From Streptomyces sp. NBC_01255 (GTDB lineage Bacteria; Actinomycetota; Actinomycetes; Streptomycetales; Streptomycetaceae), in assembly GCF_036226445.1 (NCBI RefSeq), contig NZ_CP108474.1, positions 8,246,001 through 8,310,000 of the forward strand: a stretch of 64,000 bases of DNA, read 5' to 3'. The notes below the pieces were generated by a model, which ran no database searches, was not told the DNA's origin, and worked only from the letters and a program-made list of their open reading frames with translations. Both the position numbers and the translations under genes were made by a program. Below, one piece after another: positions 45,984 to 55,167 of this stretch (position 1 is its first letter; each line of letters opens with the position of its first letter).

Positions 45984-46140
45984 TGGAATTTCTTGTCGAA
46001 ACTGTTGCGACTGAACGGAATTTATGTCCTCTGCAGGATTTGCGGACTGAACAATTTCGTGCCCTCTTTTGGATTTACGAGTTGAAGGATTTCATGACTT
46101 CCGGAGGGTTGTGACGGGGCAGTTATCATGCCCTCCAGTG
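45984..46140. repeat. Tandem degenerate repeats of about 35 bp upstream of the MFS promoter
   Basis: Units begin near 45984, 46017, 46053, 46087 and 46122. Shared elements are GGAATTT or GGATTT, then ATGTCCTC/GTGCCCTC/ATGACTTCC/ATGCCCTCC, and in the earlier units GGATTTGCGGACTGAAC or TTGCGACTGAAC. The whole gap 45910-46227 has no gene and is AT-richer than its surroundings. Confidence 0.7.
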
Positions 46141-46227
46141 AGCCGGGGAGGGTATTTCCTTCGGGGGCTCCCGCCGAACGACTCGCGCCGCGATCGGTTG
46201 ACTGACGAGAGGGACGAGGAACAGCGC

Positions 46228-47238
46228 ATGAACCATCCCCGTGTACCCGCACGGCTCCTCGCCCGCGAGTTCCTGCCCGGTGTCAGCGAGGCACTGGGGA
46301 ACATGGACGGCTGGCTCCTGCGCGACGGCGCGCACTGGCTCGTCACGCGGCACGACGGCGTGATCACCGCCGGAAGGGTCGCCACCGACTCTTCCCGGGT
46401 ACTCGCCGACCGCGCCACGTGGAGCGACCCGGTTCCGGGCGGCTCCGGTACGTACTGCTCACCGCTGCCCGACGGCGCCCTGGCTGTCAGCGGCCGGGAG
46501 GCCGTCACCGTCCACGAGGCCGACGGCACCGTCCGCTGGGAACACCGCCACGGCAGCTGGTTGCATTCGCCCGCGGCCTCCGGCGCGTGCACGCCCGACC
46601 CCTCCGGCCGTGCCCTCCTGACGGCCATGGCGGGACCCCACGGCCCCGGCGGGTCCTACGCCGGCGACATCTGCCGCGCCCTCGACCTGGCCACCGGCGA
46701 GGTGCTGGCCGAGCATGTCCTGCCGTCCTTCTCGGCGACGTACGCCTTCCAGCAGTTCCCGGACGCACGCTCCGAGGTGCTGCTCACCGCATCCATGGGC
46801 CAGGACGGCACCCTGTGCCTGCTGGTCGCCCGCACGGCCGCCGGGCTCGACATCCGGGCAGCGGGCACCGCGGAGGAACCCTACGTCGGCCTCGGCGGCG
46901 GCGGGGTGGTGGTCGGCCAGGACGTCGGCGGAGGGTACCTCTGCCGTACGCAGGGCGGCGCCGACGACGTGATCGTCGAGGCCGGTGAGGTTCTCCCCGA
47001 GGGGTGGGTCTTCGTCGGCTACACCCCGGGATTCGCCGACGACCGGCAGATCCTGGTCGTGGCGGCCGAGGAACAGTGGGCGGAGGAGGGCACCCATCTC
47101 CTCCTCGACGCCCGTACGTTGAGGCCCCTCGCCGCAGTCGCCTACCCGCGGACGCCGGGGGTGGCCGCCATCCCGCTCGGCGACGGCACATGGCTCACCC
47201 ACGACGAAGAGACGGTGCAGCGCTGGACGACGACCTGA
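46228..47238 (+). CDS. Beta-propeller-like protein of unknown function
   Basis: A 336-residue protein without signal peptide or membrane helix. It contains repeated four-stranded units such as DGWLLRDGAHWLVTRHDGV, ALAVSGREAVTVHEADG, TVRWEHRHGSW and GGYLCRTQGGADDVIVEAG, which look like the blades of a PQQ- or WD40-like beta-propeller. No catalytic motif is visible. ATG 46228 follows ACGAGGAA at good spacing; longer frames run back into the degenerate repeats. It is divergent from the MFS exporter and converges with the CdsA-like gene. Function unknown. Confidence 0.7.
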   Translation: MNHPRVPARLLAREFLPGVSEALGNMDGWLLRDGAHWLVTRHDGVITAGRVATDSSRVLADRATWSDPVPGGSGTYCSPLPDGALAVSGREAVTVHEADGTVRWEHRHGSWLHSPAASGACTPDPSGRALLTAMAGPHGPGGSYAGDICRALDLATGEVLAEHVLPSFSATYAFQQFPDARSEVLLTASMGQDGTLCLLVARTAAGLDIRAAGTAEEPYVGLGGGGVVVGQDVGGGYLCRTQGGADDVIVEAGEVLPEGWVFVGYTPGFADDRQILVVAAEEQWAEEGTHLLLDARTLRPLAAVAYPRTPGVAAIPLGDGTWLTHDEETVQRWTTT

Positions 47239-47286
47239 TCCGGATCCGCCCGCGAGTGAGGCCGTGAGCGGAACCCGTGCCGTGCC

Positions 47287-48093
47287 TCAGCTCAGAACGA
47301 GCAGTACCGCCAGGGCGACGAGGAGCGAGTCGATCCGGTCCAGCAGACCGCCGGAGCCGGCCAGCCAGCGGCCGGCGTCCTTCGCGTGGGCACCCCGCTT
47401 GACCATCGACTCCAGCAGGTCCCCGAGCGGGCCGCCGACCGCCACGGCCACCGCCGTCTGCCACGTCAGGGACGACAGCACGGCGAGCGCGCAGAGACCG
47501 GCCGCCGACCCGGCCAGCGTGCCGCTCCACCGCTTGGCGGGCGACAGCGGGGAGAGCCGGGGGCCACCGAGACGGCGACCCGCCGCGTACGCGACGATGT
47601 CGGCGATCGACACGGCCACGAACAGGACGAGACCGAGGGCGCCCGACGGCACGAGGCCGGCCAGGGCACCCAGCCACACGAGCCCGAGCAGCCCCGCCCC
47701 CAGGCGGCGGAGCCCGTGCTCCGCGTCGCCCGACAGCAGGGGCACCCCGGCGATCGCGAGCGCCCCGACCGCCGCCACCCGGAGCATTTCCCCGGGTGCC
47801 AGCCAGGCGGTCAGGATCAGCCCGACGAGCGCCGCGCCGAGCACCGCCCGGTCCACCGGGCCCAGCCGCAGCAGCCCGCCGTACTCCGCCACCGCGATCA
47901 CCCCGACCGCGGCCGCGAGGACCGCGATCCCCGGCGGGCCGAGCCAGAACGCGACGGTGACCAGGGGGACTCCGAGCGCCCACACGCACCAGCGGACCAT
48001 CAGCTCGCGCTGCCGGGTCGCCGCCACCGCGATCCCGCCGACCGCCAGTGCCCCGCCCAGGTACGGCACGAGACCGGCGACCGTCGGCGTCAC
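47287..48093 (-). CDS. CdsA-like CTP-dependent cytidylyltransferase
   Basis: A 268-residue membrane protein with about eight helices. The C-terminal signature SMVKRGAHAKDAGRWLAG, then GGLLDRIDS, matches the phosphatidate cytidylyltransferase pattern (S-x-x-KR-x4-KD...GG-x2-DR-x-D) except that the usual PxHGG is AGSGG, so a conserved His is Ser. Canonical CdsA makes CDP-diacylglycerol. The GTG start overlaps the stop of the acyltransferase-PLP gene (GTGA), so the two products probably act in sequence. I infer a non-housekeeping CDP-lipid or CDP-alcohol, since the canonical gene normally lies with frr and tsf elsewhere. Confidence 0.75.
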   Translation of the reverse strand: MTPTVAGLVPYLGGALAVGGIAVAATRQRELMVRWCVWALGVPLVTVAFWLGPPGIAVLAAAVGVIAVAEYGGLLRLGPVDRAVLGAALVGLILTAWLAPGEMLRVAAVGALAIAGVPLLSGDAEHGLRRLGAGLLGLVWLGALAGLVPSGALGLVLFVAVSIADIVAYAAGRRLGGPRLSPLSPAKRWSGTLAGSAAGLCALAVLSSLTWQTAVAVAVGGPLGDLLESMVKRGAHAKDAGRWLAGSGGLLDRIDSLLVALAVLLVLS

Positions 48094-49874
48094 CAGGAGA
48101 CCCGCCCGTCCCGCACGCCCGACGCCACCGGCGCGCCCGACGCCACCGGCACCGGTGCGCCCAGGGCCTCCAGGGCGCTCCGGCAGGCCGCCACGATCCG
48201 CGCGTTCTCCGCCGTGTCGCGGACGGCGACGCGGACGGTCCGCCCCTCGTACGCCGGGGACATCGGCGACAGGTCCCGCAGGTACACGTCGTGGCGGCGG
48301 CACTCGCGCACCAGCAGGGGCGCGCTCGGCCCGTCCGGCGGCAGGGTCACCGTGAGGAAGTTCGACACACCCTCGTCGACCGAGGCGAACCCGTCGAGCT
48401 CCGCGAGCCCGGCGGCGAGCTCCCGGCGCAGCACAGCGGTGCGCGCCCAGCGTTCCGCGTAGTACGCGGGGTCGCGCAGCGCTGTCACGGCGGCCAGCTG
48501 GGCCGGCAGGCTCACGGGCCACGGCGGCGTCCAGCGGCGCAGCTCCCCGGCCGTGTCCTGGTCCGCCACCAGATACGCGGCCCGCATCCCCGACAGCGCG
48601 TACATCTTCGACAGCGAGGTGCAGACCACGACCCGGGGGTCGACCGAGGCGAGCCCGGCCAGCGAATCCGCCGGATCGACATAGCCCAGGTACGCCTCGT
48701 CGATCCACCACCGGGTCCGCGCGGGCGAGGCCTCGATCACCGCGCGCAGCGCGTCGGCGGGAGCGTGGCGACCGGTCGGGTTGTTCGGATTGACCACGAC
48801 CACGAGGTCGTACCGCCCGCTCGTGGTCGCGGCGGCGAGCCGGGCCGGATCGAGCAGCCAGCCGTCCTCCCGGCGCAGGCTCAGCCGGTCGACATGGCAG
48901 CCGATCACCCGCTCGGTGACGTGCGCGTACTCGCCGTAGCTCGGATCCAGCAGGAGCACCCGGCTGCCCGGCGTCAGCCACCGGCCGAACGCCCGGAAGA
49001 TCAGGTCGGACGAGCCCGCCCCGACGACCAGCGACTCCACCGGCAGCCCACGGACTCCGGCGATCTCCGCGAGCAGCCCTTCCGCGCCCGTCGGCGGCGA
49101 GGTCCGCGCCGCCCACCCCGGATCCTCCGACAGGACCGCGCGGACATCGGGGGACGGCGGGAACCAGGCGTCCAGCACGTCTGCCGCGACCACCTCGTGA
49201 CGGCGGTTCAGCGTCCGGAAGTCCGTACCGATCGCCGAGAAGAACGCACCGCCGTGCTCGCAGCCGTCCGCGCGCGGCGCGAACGCCACGTCCAGCCGCC
49301 AGTCGAGGTCCGCCCGCAGCCGCTCCAGGGTCCGCCCGTGGCGCTCCGCGACCGTCCTCGTCAGCTCGGCCACGGAGCCGGTCAGCACCTCGAAGGAGAC
49401 GGCGCCCGAGTGGACCGTCCGCCCCACCGGCCGCAGCCCGGCGGCGAGATACATGTCGAGCAGCTCCGTGCGCCCCATCGCCACCACCCGGCGACCGCCC
49501 CGCGCCGCGACCCAGCGCAGCGCCGCGTACATGAGGAGCGGCGCCGCCGCGGTGGACCGCCAGCGCTCTTCGACGGTCAGGACGCGGATCTCGAAGGGCG
49601 CCTCCTCCGTCAGGACCGGCAGCTCCTCGCGCGTCAGGTACTTGTCGAGCGAGTAGCGGCCGACCCACGGCGGGGTGAGGCTGACGAAGCCGATCCGCGT
49701 CTCGCCGCGCGCGGCCACGAGATACACGTTGTCGCCGTCGAGCCCGTCGCTCAGCCGCCCCGACGGATCCACCGGATGCTGGCCCAGCTCCTCCGCGTAC
49801 ACGCGATGGCGCAGCTGGTGGATCCAGTCGTGATCCGCGGGAGTGGCAGCGCGCAGCTGCAAGGCGTGGTTCAT
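48090..49874 (-). CDS. GNAT/LuxI-like acyltransferase fused to HisC/CobD-like PLP enzyme
   Basis: A 594-residue fusion. Residues 1-165 are an acyltransferase of the GNAT superfamily; LRHRVYAEELGQ near the start and EIRVLTVEERWR recall LuxI/FeeM-type N-acyl synthases. After a linker of about 60 residues, residues about 230-580 form a fold-type I PLP enzyme with VVVNPNNPTGRH (about 345) and the PLP lysine in SLSKMYALSGMR (about 410), closest in look to histidinol-phosphate aminotransferase and CobD threonine-phosphate decarboxylase. ATG 49874 follows AGGGGGA. It overlaps the CdsA-like gene. Together they could acylate an amino-alcohol phosphate precursor and load it onto CMP; this is a hypothesis. 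Confidence 0.8.
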   Translation of the reverse strand: MNHALQLRAATPADHDWIHQLRHRVYAEELGQHPVDPSGRLSDGLDGDNVYLVAARGETRIGFVSLTPPWVGRYSLDKYLTREELPVLTEEAPFEIRVLTVEERWRSTAAAPLLMYAALRWVAARGGRRVVAMGRTELLDMYLAAGLRPVGRTVHSGAVSFEVLTGSVAELTRTVAERHGRTLERLRADLDWRLDVAFAPRADGCEHGGAFFSAIGTDFRTLNRRHEVVAADVLDAWFPPSPDVRAVLSEDPGWAARTSPPTGAEGLLAEIAGVRGLPVESLVVGAGSSDLIFRAFGRWLTPGSRVLLLDPSYGEYAHVTERVIGCHVDRLSLRREDGWLLDPARLAAATTSGRYDLVVVVNPNNPTGRHAPADALRAVIEASPARTRWWIDEAYLGYVDPADSLAGLASVDPRVVVCTSLSKMYALSGMRAAYLVADQDTAGELRRWTPPWPVSLPAQLAAVTALRDPAYYAERWARTAVLRRELAAGLAELDGFASVDEGVSNFLTVTLPPDGPSAPLLVRECRRHDVYLRDLSPMSPAYEGRTVRVAVRDTAENARIVAACRSALEALGAPVPVASGAPVASGVRDGRVSW

Positions 49875-49937
49875 GTGTGTCCCCCTGTGACGCATGACGC
49901 TCCGGTGTTCGAGCATCAGCATCGCGGAGGCCGGGCG

Positions 49938-49961
49938 ACGATACCTGAGTACGCCTACTCA
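49938..49961 (-). promoter_or_regulatory. Palindromic operator and -10 upstream of the fusion gene
   Basis: TGAGTA-CGCC-TACTCA (49946-49961) is a perfect six-base-arm palindrome. On the minus strand it lies just upstream of TATCGT (49943-49938), a TANNNT -10 without a -35, as expected for an activator-dependent promoter. Confidence 0.55.
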
Positions 49962-50010
49962 CCTCGGGGGCACTACGCATAGGGCCGTGGCGTGCGGCCC
50001 CGTGCCGACG

Positions 50011-50778
50011 TCAACTCCGCAGATGCGAAGCGCCATTGAGGTCGAGGATCGTGCCCGAGGACCACTCGGCGGCGGGGGAGGCGAGCCACAGCACCGCCGC
50101 CGCGACCTCCTCGGCCGAGCCCACCCGCCCGAACGGGCTCTGCGCCCGGATCGCTTCGCCCTCGGGCCCCTCCACACGCGGCGCCACCCGTTCCGTCGCG
50201 AAGAAGCCGGGGGCGACGGAGGCGACGGCGATCCCGTACGGCGCGAGCGAGACCGCGAGCGACTGACCCAGGGCATGCACGGCGGCCTTCGTCGCCCCGT
50301 ACGCCGGATGGTCCGGCTCGCCCCGGAAGGCGCCTCGGGAGCCGATGTTCACGATCCGGCCGCCCCCGCCCTGGTCGATCATCCGCCGTGCGGCGAGATG
50401 GCTCAGGTTGGCCGTGGCGAGCAGGTTCACGGCCACGTGCCGCTGCCACACCTCCACCCACTCCTCGTACGGGGTCTCCGCCAGGGGGTGGCGGATATTC
50501 ACGGCCGCGTTGTTCACCAGCACGTCGATTCCGCCGAGTGCCTCCGCCGCCGCGTCCACCACGGCCACCGCCCCCGACGGGTCCGCGAGGTCGCCGCCGA
50601 CCAGGGTGTGGCCGCCGCCGGCCAGGGAGGCGAGAGTGGTACGGGCCTCCTCCTCGCGCGAGCCGAAGTGGACTGCCACCCGGTCGCCGTTGGCCGCGAA
50701 CGCCCGGGCCACCGCGCGGCCGAGCCCCCGTGACGCGCCGCTGACGAGCACGCGTCGACCGGATGCGGGTACGTTCAT
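50011..50778 (-). CDS. Short-chain dehydrogenase/reductase (FabG-like)
   Basis: A 255-residue SDR. Cofactor motif SGASRGLG (about residues 13-20), NNAAVN (about 88), catalytic Ser in NIGSRGAF and YGATK (about 155-159), and a C-terminal LDLNGASHL. Basic residues after the second strand suggest NADP. ATG 50778 follows GAGAGG. It is in the same direction as the acyltransferase-PLP gene, 136 bases upstream of it, with the palindromic operator between them, so it may or may not be in the same pathway. It diverges from the Clp ATPase gene. Confidence 0.88.
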   Translation of the reverse strand: MNVPASGRRVLVSGASRGLGRAVARAFAANGDRVAVHFGSREEEARTTLASLAGGGHTLVGGDLADPSGAVAVVDAAAEALGGIDVLVNNAAVNIRHPLAETPYEEWVEVWQRHVAVNLLATANLSHLAARRMIDQGGGGRIVNIGSRGAFRGEPDHPAYGATKAAVHALGQSLAVSLAPYGIAVASVAPGFFATERVAPRVEGPEGEAIRAQSPFGRVGSAEEVAAAVLWLASPAAEWSSGTILDLNGASHLRS

Positions 50779-50967
50779 GACTGGTGCCTCTCGAAGATCG
50801 GGTGTTCTGCCCGGCGGTGACGATACGGCTCGGCCCGACCGCCTCACCGTCCGACCGCCTCTCCGCTCGACCGCCTCTCCGTCCGCCGTCGCTCCGTTTG
50901 CGGACATGTCGACATCGGGTTTGGGTGTGAGACGAGGACCACCCCCCCTGCGCATCAGGAGCTCGGC

Positions 50968-53523
50968 ATGTCGATGGCGTTCGGTTCACCCTTCGGTTCG
51001 TCCGACGACCCGTTCAGCGATCTGCTGAGCCGGTTCTTCGGGATGTCGCCGGCGTCGTCGCCCCCTGCCGTGCAGCGCGTACCGATCGGGCGGCTGCTGA
51101 CGGAGTCGTCGCACGAACTCCTCAACCTGGCCGCGCGCAAGGCGGCCGAGGACGGCACGTCCGACCTCGACACGGAACACCTCCTGTGGGCGACGACCCA
51201 GGTCGACCCCGCGCGGCGGCTCCTCGCCCAGGCCGGGGTGGACACCGAGGCGCTCGCCGCGGAGATCGACAAGGTGCTTCCCGGGGAGTCGCAGGAACCG
51301 TCCGCCGAGCCCGGGCTCACCCCCGCCGCCAAGCGCACGCTCGCCCTCGCCCACGCCACGTCGCAGGCGTCCGGGGTCTCGTACATCGGCCCCGAGCACA
51401 TCCTCGGCGCGCTCCTCAACGACGCCGACTCGGGCGCCGGGCGGTTCCTGCGCGCGGAGGGTGTCGACGTACGGAAGGTGCGCGGCGTCGCGGACCAGGC
51501 GGTACGCGCGGACGGCGCCGCCGGGACCGGGACCGGGACCGGAGCCGGGGCGGGCAGGCAGGGCAAGGCGGGCGCGCAGGCACAGCAGCCGTCGACGACG
51601 CTCGACGAGTTCGGCAGGGACCTGACCGAGGAGGCGAAGGCGGGCAGGCTCGACCCGGTCGTCGGCCGGGCGGAGGAGATCGAGCAGACCGTGGAGATCC
51701 TCTCGCGGCGCTCCAAGAACAACCCCGTGCTGATCGGCGAGCCCGGCGTCGGGAAGACCGCCATCGTCGAGGGACTGGCCCAGCGCATCGTGGCGGGCGA
51801 GGTGCCCGACGCCCTGAAGAACAAGCGCGTCGTCTCCCTCGACATGTCCGGCCTGGTCGCGGGCGCCCAGTACCGCGGCCAGTTCGAGGAGCGGCTGAAG
51901 AAGGTCATCGAGGAGGTGCAGGAGGCCGGCGGCGACATCATCCTCTTCATCGACGAACTGCACACGGTCGTCGGCGCGGGCGCCGGCGGCGAGAGCTCGA
52001 TGGACGCGGGCAACATGCTCAAGCCCGCCCTCGCGCGCGGCGAGCTCCACGTCGTCGGAGCGACGACGATCGACGAGTACCGCAAGTACGTCGAGAAGGA
52101 CGCCGCCCTCGAACGCCGCTTCCAGCCCGTCCTCATCCCCGAGCCCACCGTCGAGGAGACGGTGCAGATCCTCGAAGGACTGCGGGACGCCTACGAGGCC
52201 CACCACCAGGTCCGCTTCGCCGACGGCGCCCTGACCGCGGCCGCGGAACTCTCCGACCGCTACATCAGCGACCGCTTCCTGCCCGACAAGGCCATCGACC
52301 TGATGGACCAGGCCGGCGCCCGGGTACGGCTGCGCAGCGCCGGCCGGTCGACCGAGGTCGTCAGCCGCGAGGACCGCCTCGCGAAGCTGACGCGCGAGAA
52401 GGACCAGGCCGTCGCGGGCGAGGAGTTCGAGAAGGCCTCGGAGCTGAAGCGGCAGATGGCCGAGATCGAGGGCGAGCTCGCGGGCATCGAGGAGCGCCGC
52501 GAGGGCGTCGTCTCGGTCACCGCCTCCGACATCGCCGAGATCGTCTCCCGCCGCACGGGCATCCCGGTCTCCCAGCTCACCGCCAGCGAGAAGGAGAAGC
52601 TCCTCAGGCTGGAGGAGGAGATGCACGCGAGGATCGTCGGCCAGACCGAGGCGGTCACCGCGGTCTCCGAGGCCGTACGCCGCAACCGGGCGGGCATGGG
52701 CGACCCGAACCGCCCCGTCGGATCGTTCCTCTTCCTCGGGCCCACGGGCGTCGGCAAGACGGAACTCGCCAAGACACTCGCCGAGCTGCTGTTCGGCGAC
52801 GAGGACCGCATGATCCGCTTCGACATGAGCGAGTTCCAGGAGAAGCACACCGTGGCCCGGCTCGTCGGCGCGCCTCCCGGATACGTCGGTTACGAGGAGG
52901 CCGGCCAGCTCACCGAGAAGGTCCGCCGCCAGCCGTACAGCGTCGTGCTGTTCGACGAGGTGGAGAAGGGGCACCCCGACGTCTTCAACACACTGCTCCA
53001 GATCCTCGACGACGGCCGGCTCACCGACGGACAGGGCCGCACCGTCGACTTCCGCCACTGCGTCGTCATCATGACGTCCAACATCGGCGCCCATCGCATC
53101 CTCGCCCACGAGGGCGACGCGGCCGAACTCAAGGACGAGCTGATGCAGGACCTGCGGGGGAAGTTCCTGCCGGAGTTCCTCAACCGCATCGACGACATCA
53201 TCGTCTTCCACAGCCTCACCGAGGGAGACCTGTCGGAGATCCTCGAACACCTCCTCGACCGCAGCAAGCACCGCGTCCACGCCCAGGGCATGACCCTCGA
53301 GGTCACCGAGGCGGCGAAGAAGCTGCTCGTCGCGCACGGCTACCAGCCGGCGTTCGGCGCCCGCCCGCTGCGCCGCACGATCCAGCGGGAACTCGACAAC
53401 CGCGTCGCCAACCTGCTGCTCGGCGGCGAGGCCGGGCCCGGCGACACGATCGTCGCCGACATCGTGGACGACTCGCTCCACTGCACGGTCCGCAAGGGCG
53501 AGCCGCAGGAGCGGGCCGCTTAG
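50968..53523 (+). CDS. ClpC-like AAA+ unfoldase lacking an evident ClpP loop
   Basis: An 851-residue Hsp100 protein. Two Clp-N repeats (about 45-175), a G/T/A-rich linker, AAA1 (GEPGVGKT about 255, [12 protein letters not shown]), a UVR-type middle segment ([17 protein letters not shown]), and AAA2 (GPTGVGKT about 590, [16 protein letters not shown]). After SNIGAHRIL the sequence goes directly to [11 protein letters not shown] without the LGF/IGF tripeptide loop that docks ClpP in ClpC and ClpA. It may therefore act as a stand-alone disaggregase. AGGAG precedes the ATG. The short N-terminal leader [10 protein letters not shown] is typical of the Streptomyces paralogue. No HspR-type operator was found. 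Confidence 0.88.
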   Translation: MSMAFGSPFGSSDDPFSDLLSRFFGMSPASSPPAVQRVPIGRLLTESSHELLNLAARKAAEDGTSDLDTEHLLWATTQVDPARRLLAQAGVDTEALAAEIDKVLPGESQEPSAEPGLTPAAKRTLALAHATSQASGVSYIGPEHILGALLNDADSGAGRFLRAEGVDVRKVRGVADQAVRADGAAGTGTGTGAGAGRQGKAGAQAQQPSTTLDEFGRDLTEEAKAGRLDPVVGRAEEIEQTVEILSRRSKNNPVLIGEPGVGKTAIVEGLAQRIVAGEVPDALKNKRVVSLDMSGLVAGAQYRGQFEERLKKVIEEVQEAGGDIILFIDELHTVVGAGAGGESSMDAGNMLKPALARGELHVVGATTIDEYRKYVEKDAALERRFQPVLIPEPTVEETVQILEGLRDAYEAHHQVRFADGALTAAAELSDRYISDRFLPDKAIDLMDQAGARVRLRSAGRSTEVVSREDRLAKLTREKDQAVAGEEFEKASELKRQMAEIEGELAGIEERREGVVSVTASDIAEIVSRRTGIPVSQLTASEKEKLLRLEEEMHARIVGQTEAVTAVSEAVRRNRAGMGDPNRPVGSFLFLGPTGVGKTELAKTLAELLFGDEDRMIRFDMSEFQEKHTVARLVGAPPGYVGYEEAGQLTEKVRRQPYSVVLFDEVEKGHPDVFNTLLQILDDGRLTDGQGRTVDFRHCVVIMTSNIGAHRILAHEGDAAELKDELMQDLRGKFLPEFLNRIDDIIVFHSLTEGDLSEILEHLLDRSKHRVHAQGMTLEVTEAAKKLLVAHGYQPAFGARPLRRTIQRELDNRVANLLLGGEAGPGDTIVADIVDDSLHCTVRKGEPQERAA

Positions 53524-53533
53524 GGCCTGTCCG
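53521..53533. repeat. 13-bp direct repeat, left copy
   Basis: TAGGGCCTGTCCG, beginning with the stop codon of the Clp gene. The identical 13-mer occurs at 57690-57702, again beginning with a stop codon, so the pair brackets the MoxR-VWA cassette. Confidence 0.8.
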
Positions 53534-53657
53534 GCGGACGTTCCAGAGAGGCGAGAATTCGGTGGCGGGTCGTCATGAGCAGCCCTACGATCATCGCGAT
53601 GACGACTACTCACTCTGTTCACAGATTGGGGGACCCGTCCGCGCAAGGTGAGTGCTG

Positions 53658-55091
53658 ATGCTCACCTCGACAGCGAACGGGGCCTCCCGCCTCTCCCTCT
53701 GGCTGCGCGTGCGCGAGTTCGCCGTGCCGCCCTCCATGATCGAGACAGCCTCCACCCGCCGCCTCGGCGGCGACTGGGCGGGGGCCTGTGCCGCCGCCGG
53801 GATCGATGTCGATCTCGATCTCCGTTCCGTGGGCCGCGTCCACGGCCGGGAACTCGCCCGCCGCGTCCGCGACGATCTGCGCCATCTGGCACCCGATCTG
53901 CTGCGGTGGCACATGCCGCGGATCGCTCCGGACGGACTGCTGCGACCGGGCCTGACCATTGCTCTGGCCCGGTACGGGCAGACCGGCCCGGACGGTGCGG
54001 AACCGGCGCCGCACCTCGTGGTGCGGACTCCGCCCGCCTGGGCGGACGCCGGTCAGCGGATCAGCCTCGCCCTGTGGGACGGTCACCCCACGGGCGCCGC
54101 GGCACGGCATCCGCATCCCCGCCCCAGCCGGCGGTTCCGCCTCGACCTGCACCGCCACCTGTGGGACGCCCGCAGGGCTGATGAGCTCCGCGTCCGGTCG
54201 GGGGACGGCCGCGAACCCGCTCCCGCTCCCGCTCCCGCCTCCGGTCCGGCGGAACTCCTGACGGTGCCTCTGCCGCCCGGGCTCAGCTGCGCCGTCGACC
54301 GGTGGGCGGCCGAGGCGGAGCTCGTGAACCGCGCGGAGGGCCGACCCGGCGGCGGCGCCGTCGTGGTGCGGCTCGGCTCCCGGCGGCGGGTGCTCCTGGA
54401 ACCACTCCTCGACGGGTTCGCGGCGGTCACTCCGCAATCCCCGCAGACCCCGCAGACCCCGGAACCCGCGGAGCCTTCGGAGAACCTCGCCGACACGCTG
54501 CCCGTTCTGCCCGACGCGGCCACATGGGTCCTGCCCGACCTCGAACTGCTCCGCGCCGGACTCGTCGAGGTCGACCGACTGCACCCGCTCGTCGCCGCGG
54601 CACTCGTACCGGACCATCGGCCGACCGGCCCCTTCCGGCCACCGGACCCGGCGGGACAGCCCCGCCTCGTGGAGTGCCGGGGCGCCCGGCACCGGATCGG
54701 CCTGGTCGACGGCGTACTGGCCGCACTGGACCACGAACCGGCCGAGGTCGGACGAGAGGAACTCCTCGCCGCCCTGACGGGTACGCCGCTGCCCTGCCTC
54801 CAGGCCATCGACGAGGCCCATCGCCGACCGGACTGTCTCACCGGCGTCCGCGAACGCCTGGACCACGGGGACACCGCCGGCGCGCTCGCCGTCGTCGAAA
54901 GCCTCCTCGGCCCGGACGCACTGCTGCGCGGCGGCGCCCTGCGCGACGAACTGGAGGCGGCCGCGCACCGGCGGATCACGTACGGCCTCTACCGGGCCGG
55001 CCTGATCGGCCCAGCCCCCGACCGACTCCTCCCGGGCGCCCGCCGTCCCCGCGACCGGCGTTCGCACCCGCGCGACGTGACCCGTCGCTGA
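53658..55091 (+). CDS. MoxR-VWA cassette protein 1, unknown function
   Basis: A 477-residue protein that I recognise only by context: a similar first gene often precedes this MoxR/VWA pair in Streptomyces. Residues 1-190 form an alpha/beta region (LSLWLRVREFAVPPSMIETA, then LLRWHMPRIAPDG). A P/T/E-rich stretch lies near 255-280, and the last 150 residues are helical. There are no enzyme motifs or membrane helices. ATG 53658 has AAGGTG at eight bases; GTG 53652 is an alternative. It probably acts as the third component (substrate or adaptor) of a MoxR-VWA ternary system. Confidence 0.65.
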   Translation: MLTSTANGASRLSLWLRVREFAVPPSMIETASTRRLGGDWAGACAAAGIDVDLDLRSVGRVHGRELARRVRDDLRHLAPDLLRWHMPRIAPDGLLRPGLTIALARYGQTGPDGAEPAPHLVVRTPPAWADAGQRISLALWDGHPTGAAARHPHPRPSRRFRLDLHRHLWDARRADELRVRSGDGREPAPAPAPASGPAELLTVPLPPGLSCAVDRWAAEAELVNRAEGRPGGGAVVVRLGSRRRVLLEPLLDGFAAVTPQSPQTPQTPEPAEPSENLADTLPVLPDAATWVLPDLELLRAGLVEVDRLHPLVAAALVPDHRPTGPFRPPDPAGQPRLVECRGARHRIGLVDGVLAALDHEPAEVGREELLAALTGTPLPCLQAIDEAHRRPDCLTGVRERLDHGDTAGALAVVESLLGPDALLRGGALRDELEAAAHRRITYGLYRAGLIGPAPDRLLPGARRPRDRRSHPRDVTRR

Positions 55092-55167
55092 CCGGGGAAC
55101 CTCCATCCCTGCCCTGCTTCCGCCCCCCCGGCCGAATCGGCCGTCCCGAACCCTCAGGTGATCACCC

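Noticed and set aside
45984..46140. CRISPR array
   Set aside because: Units are degenerate, contiguous and share no constant repeat with unique spacers; no cas genes nearby.
50986..53646. 886-codon minus-strand frame opposite the Clp gene
   Set aside because: Shadow of a highly conserved AAA+ gene.
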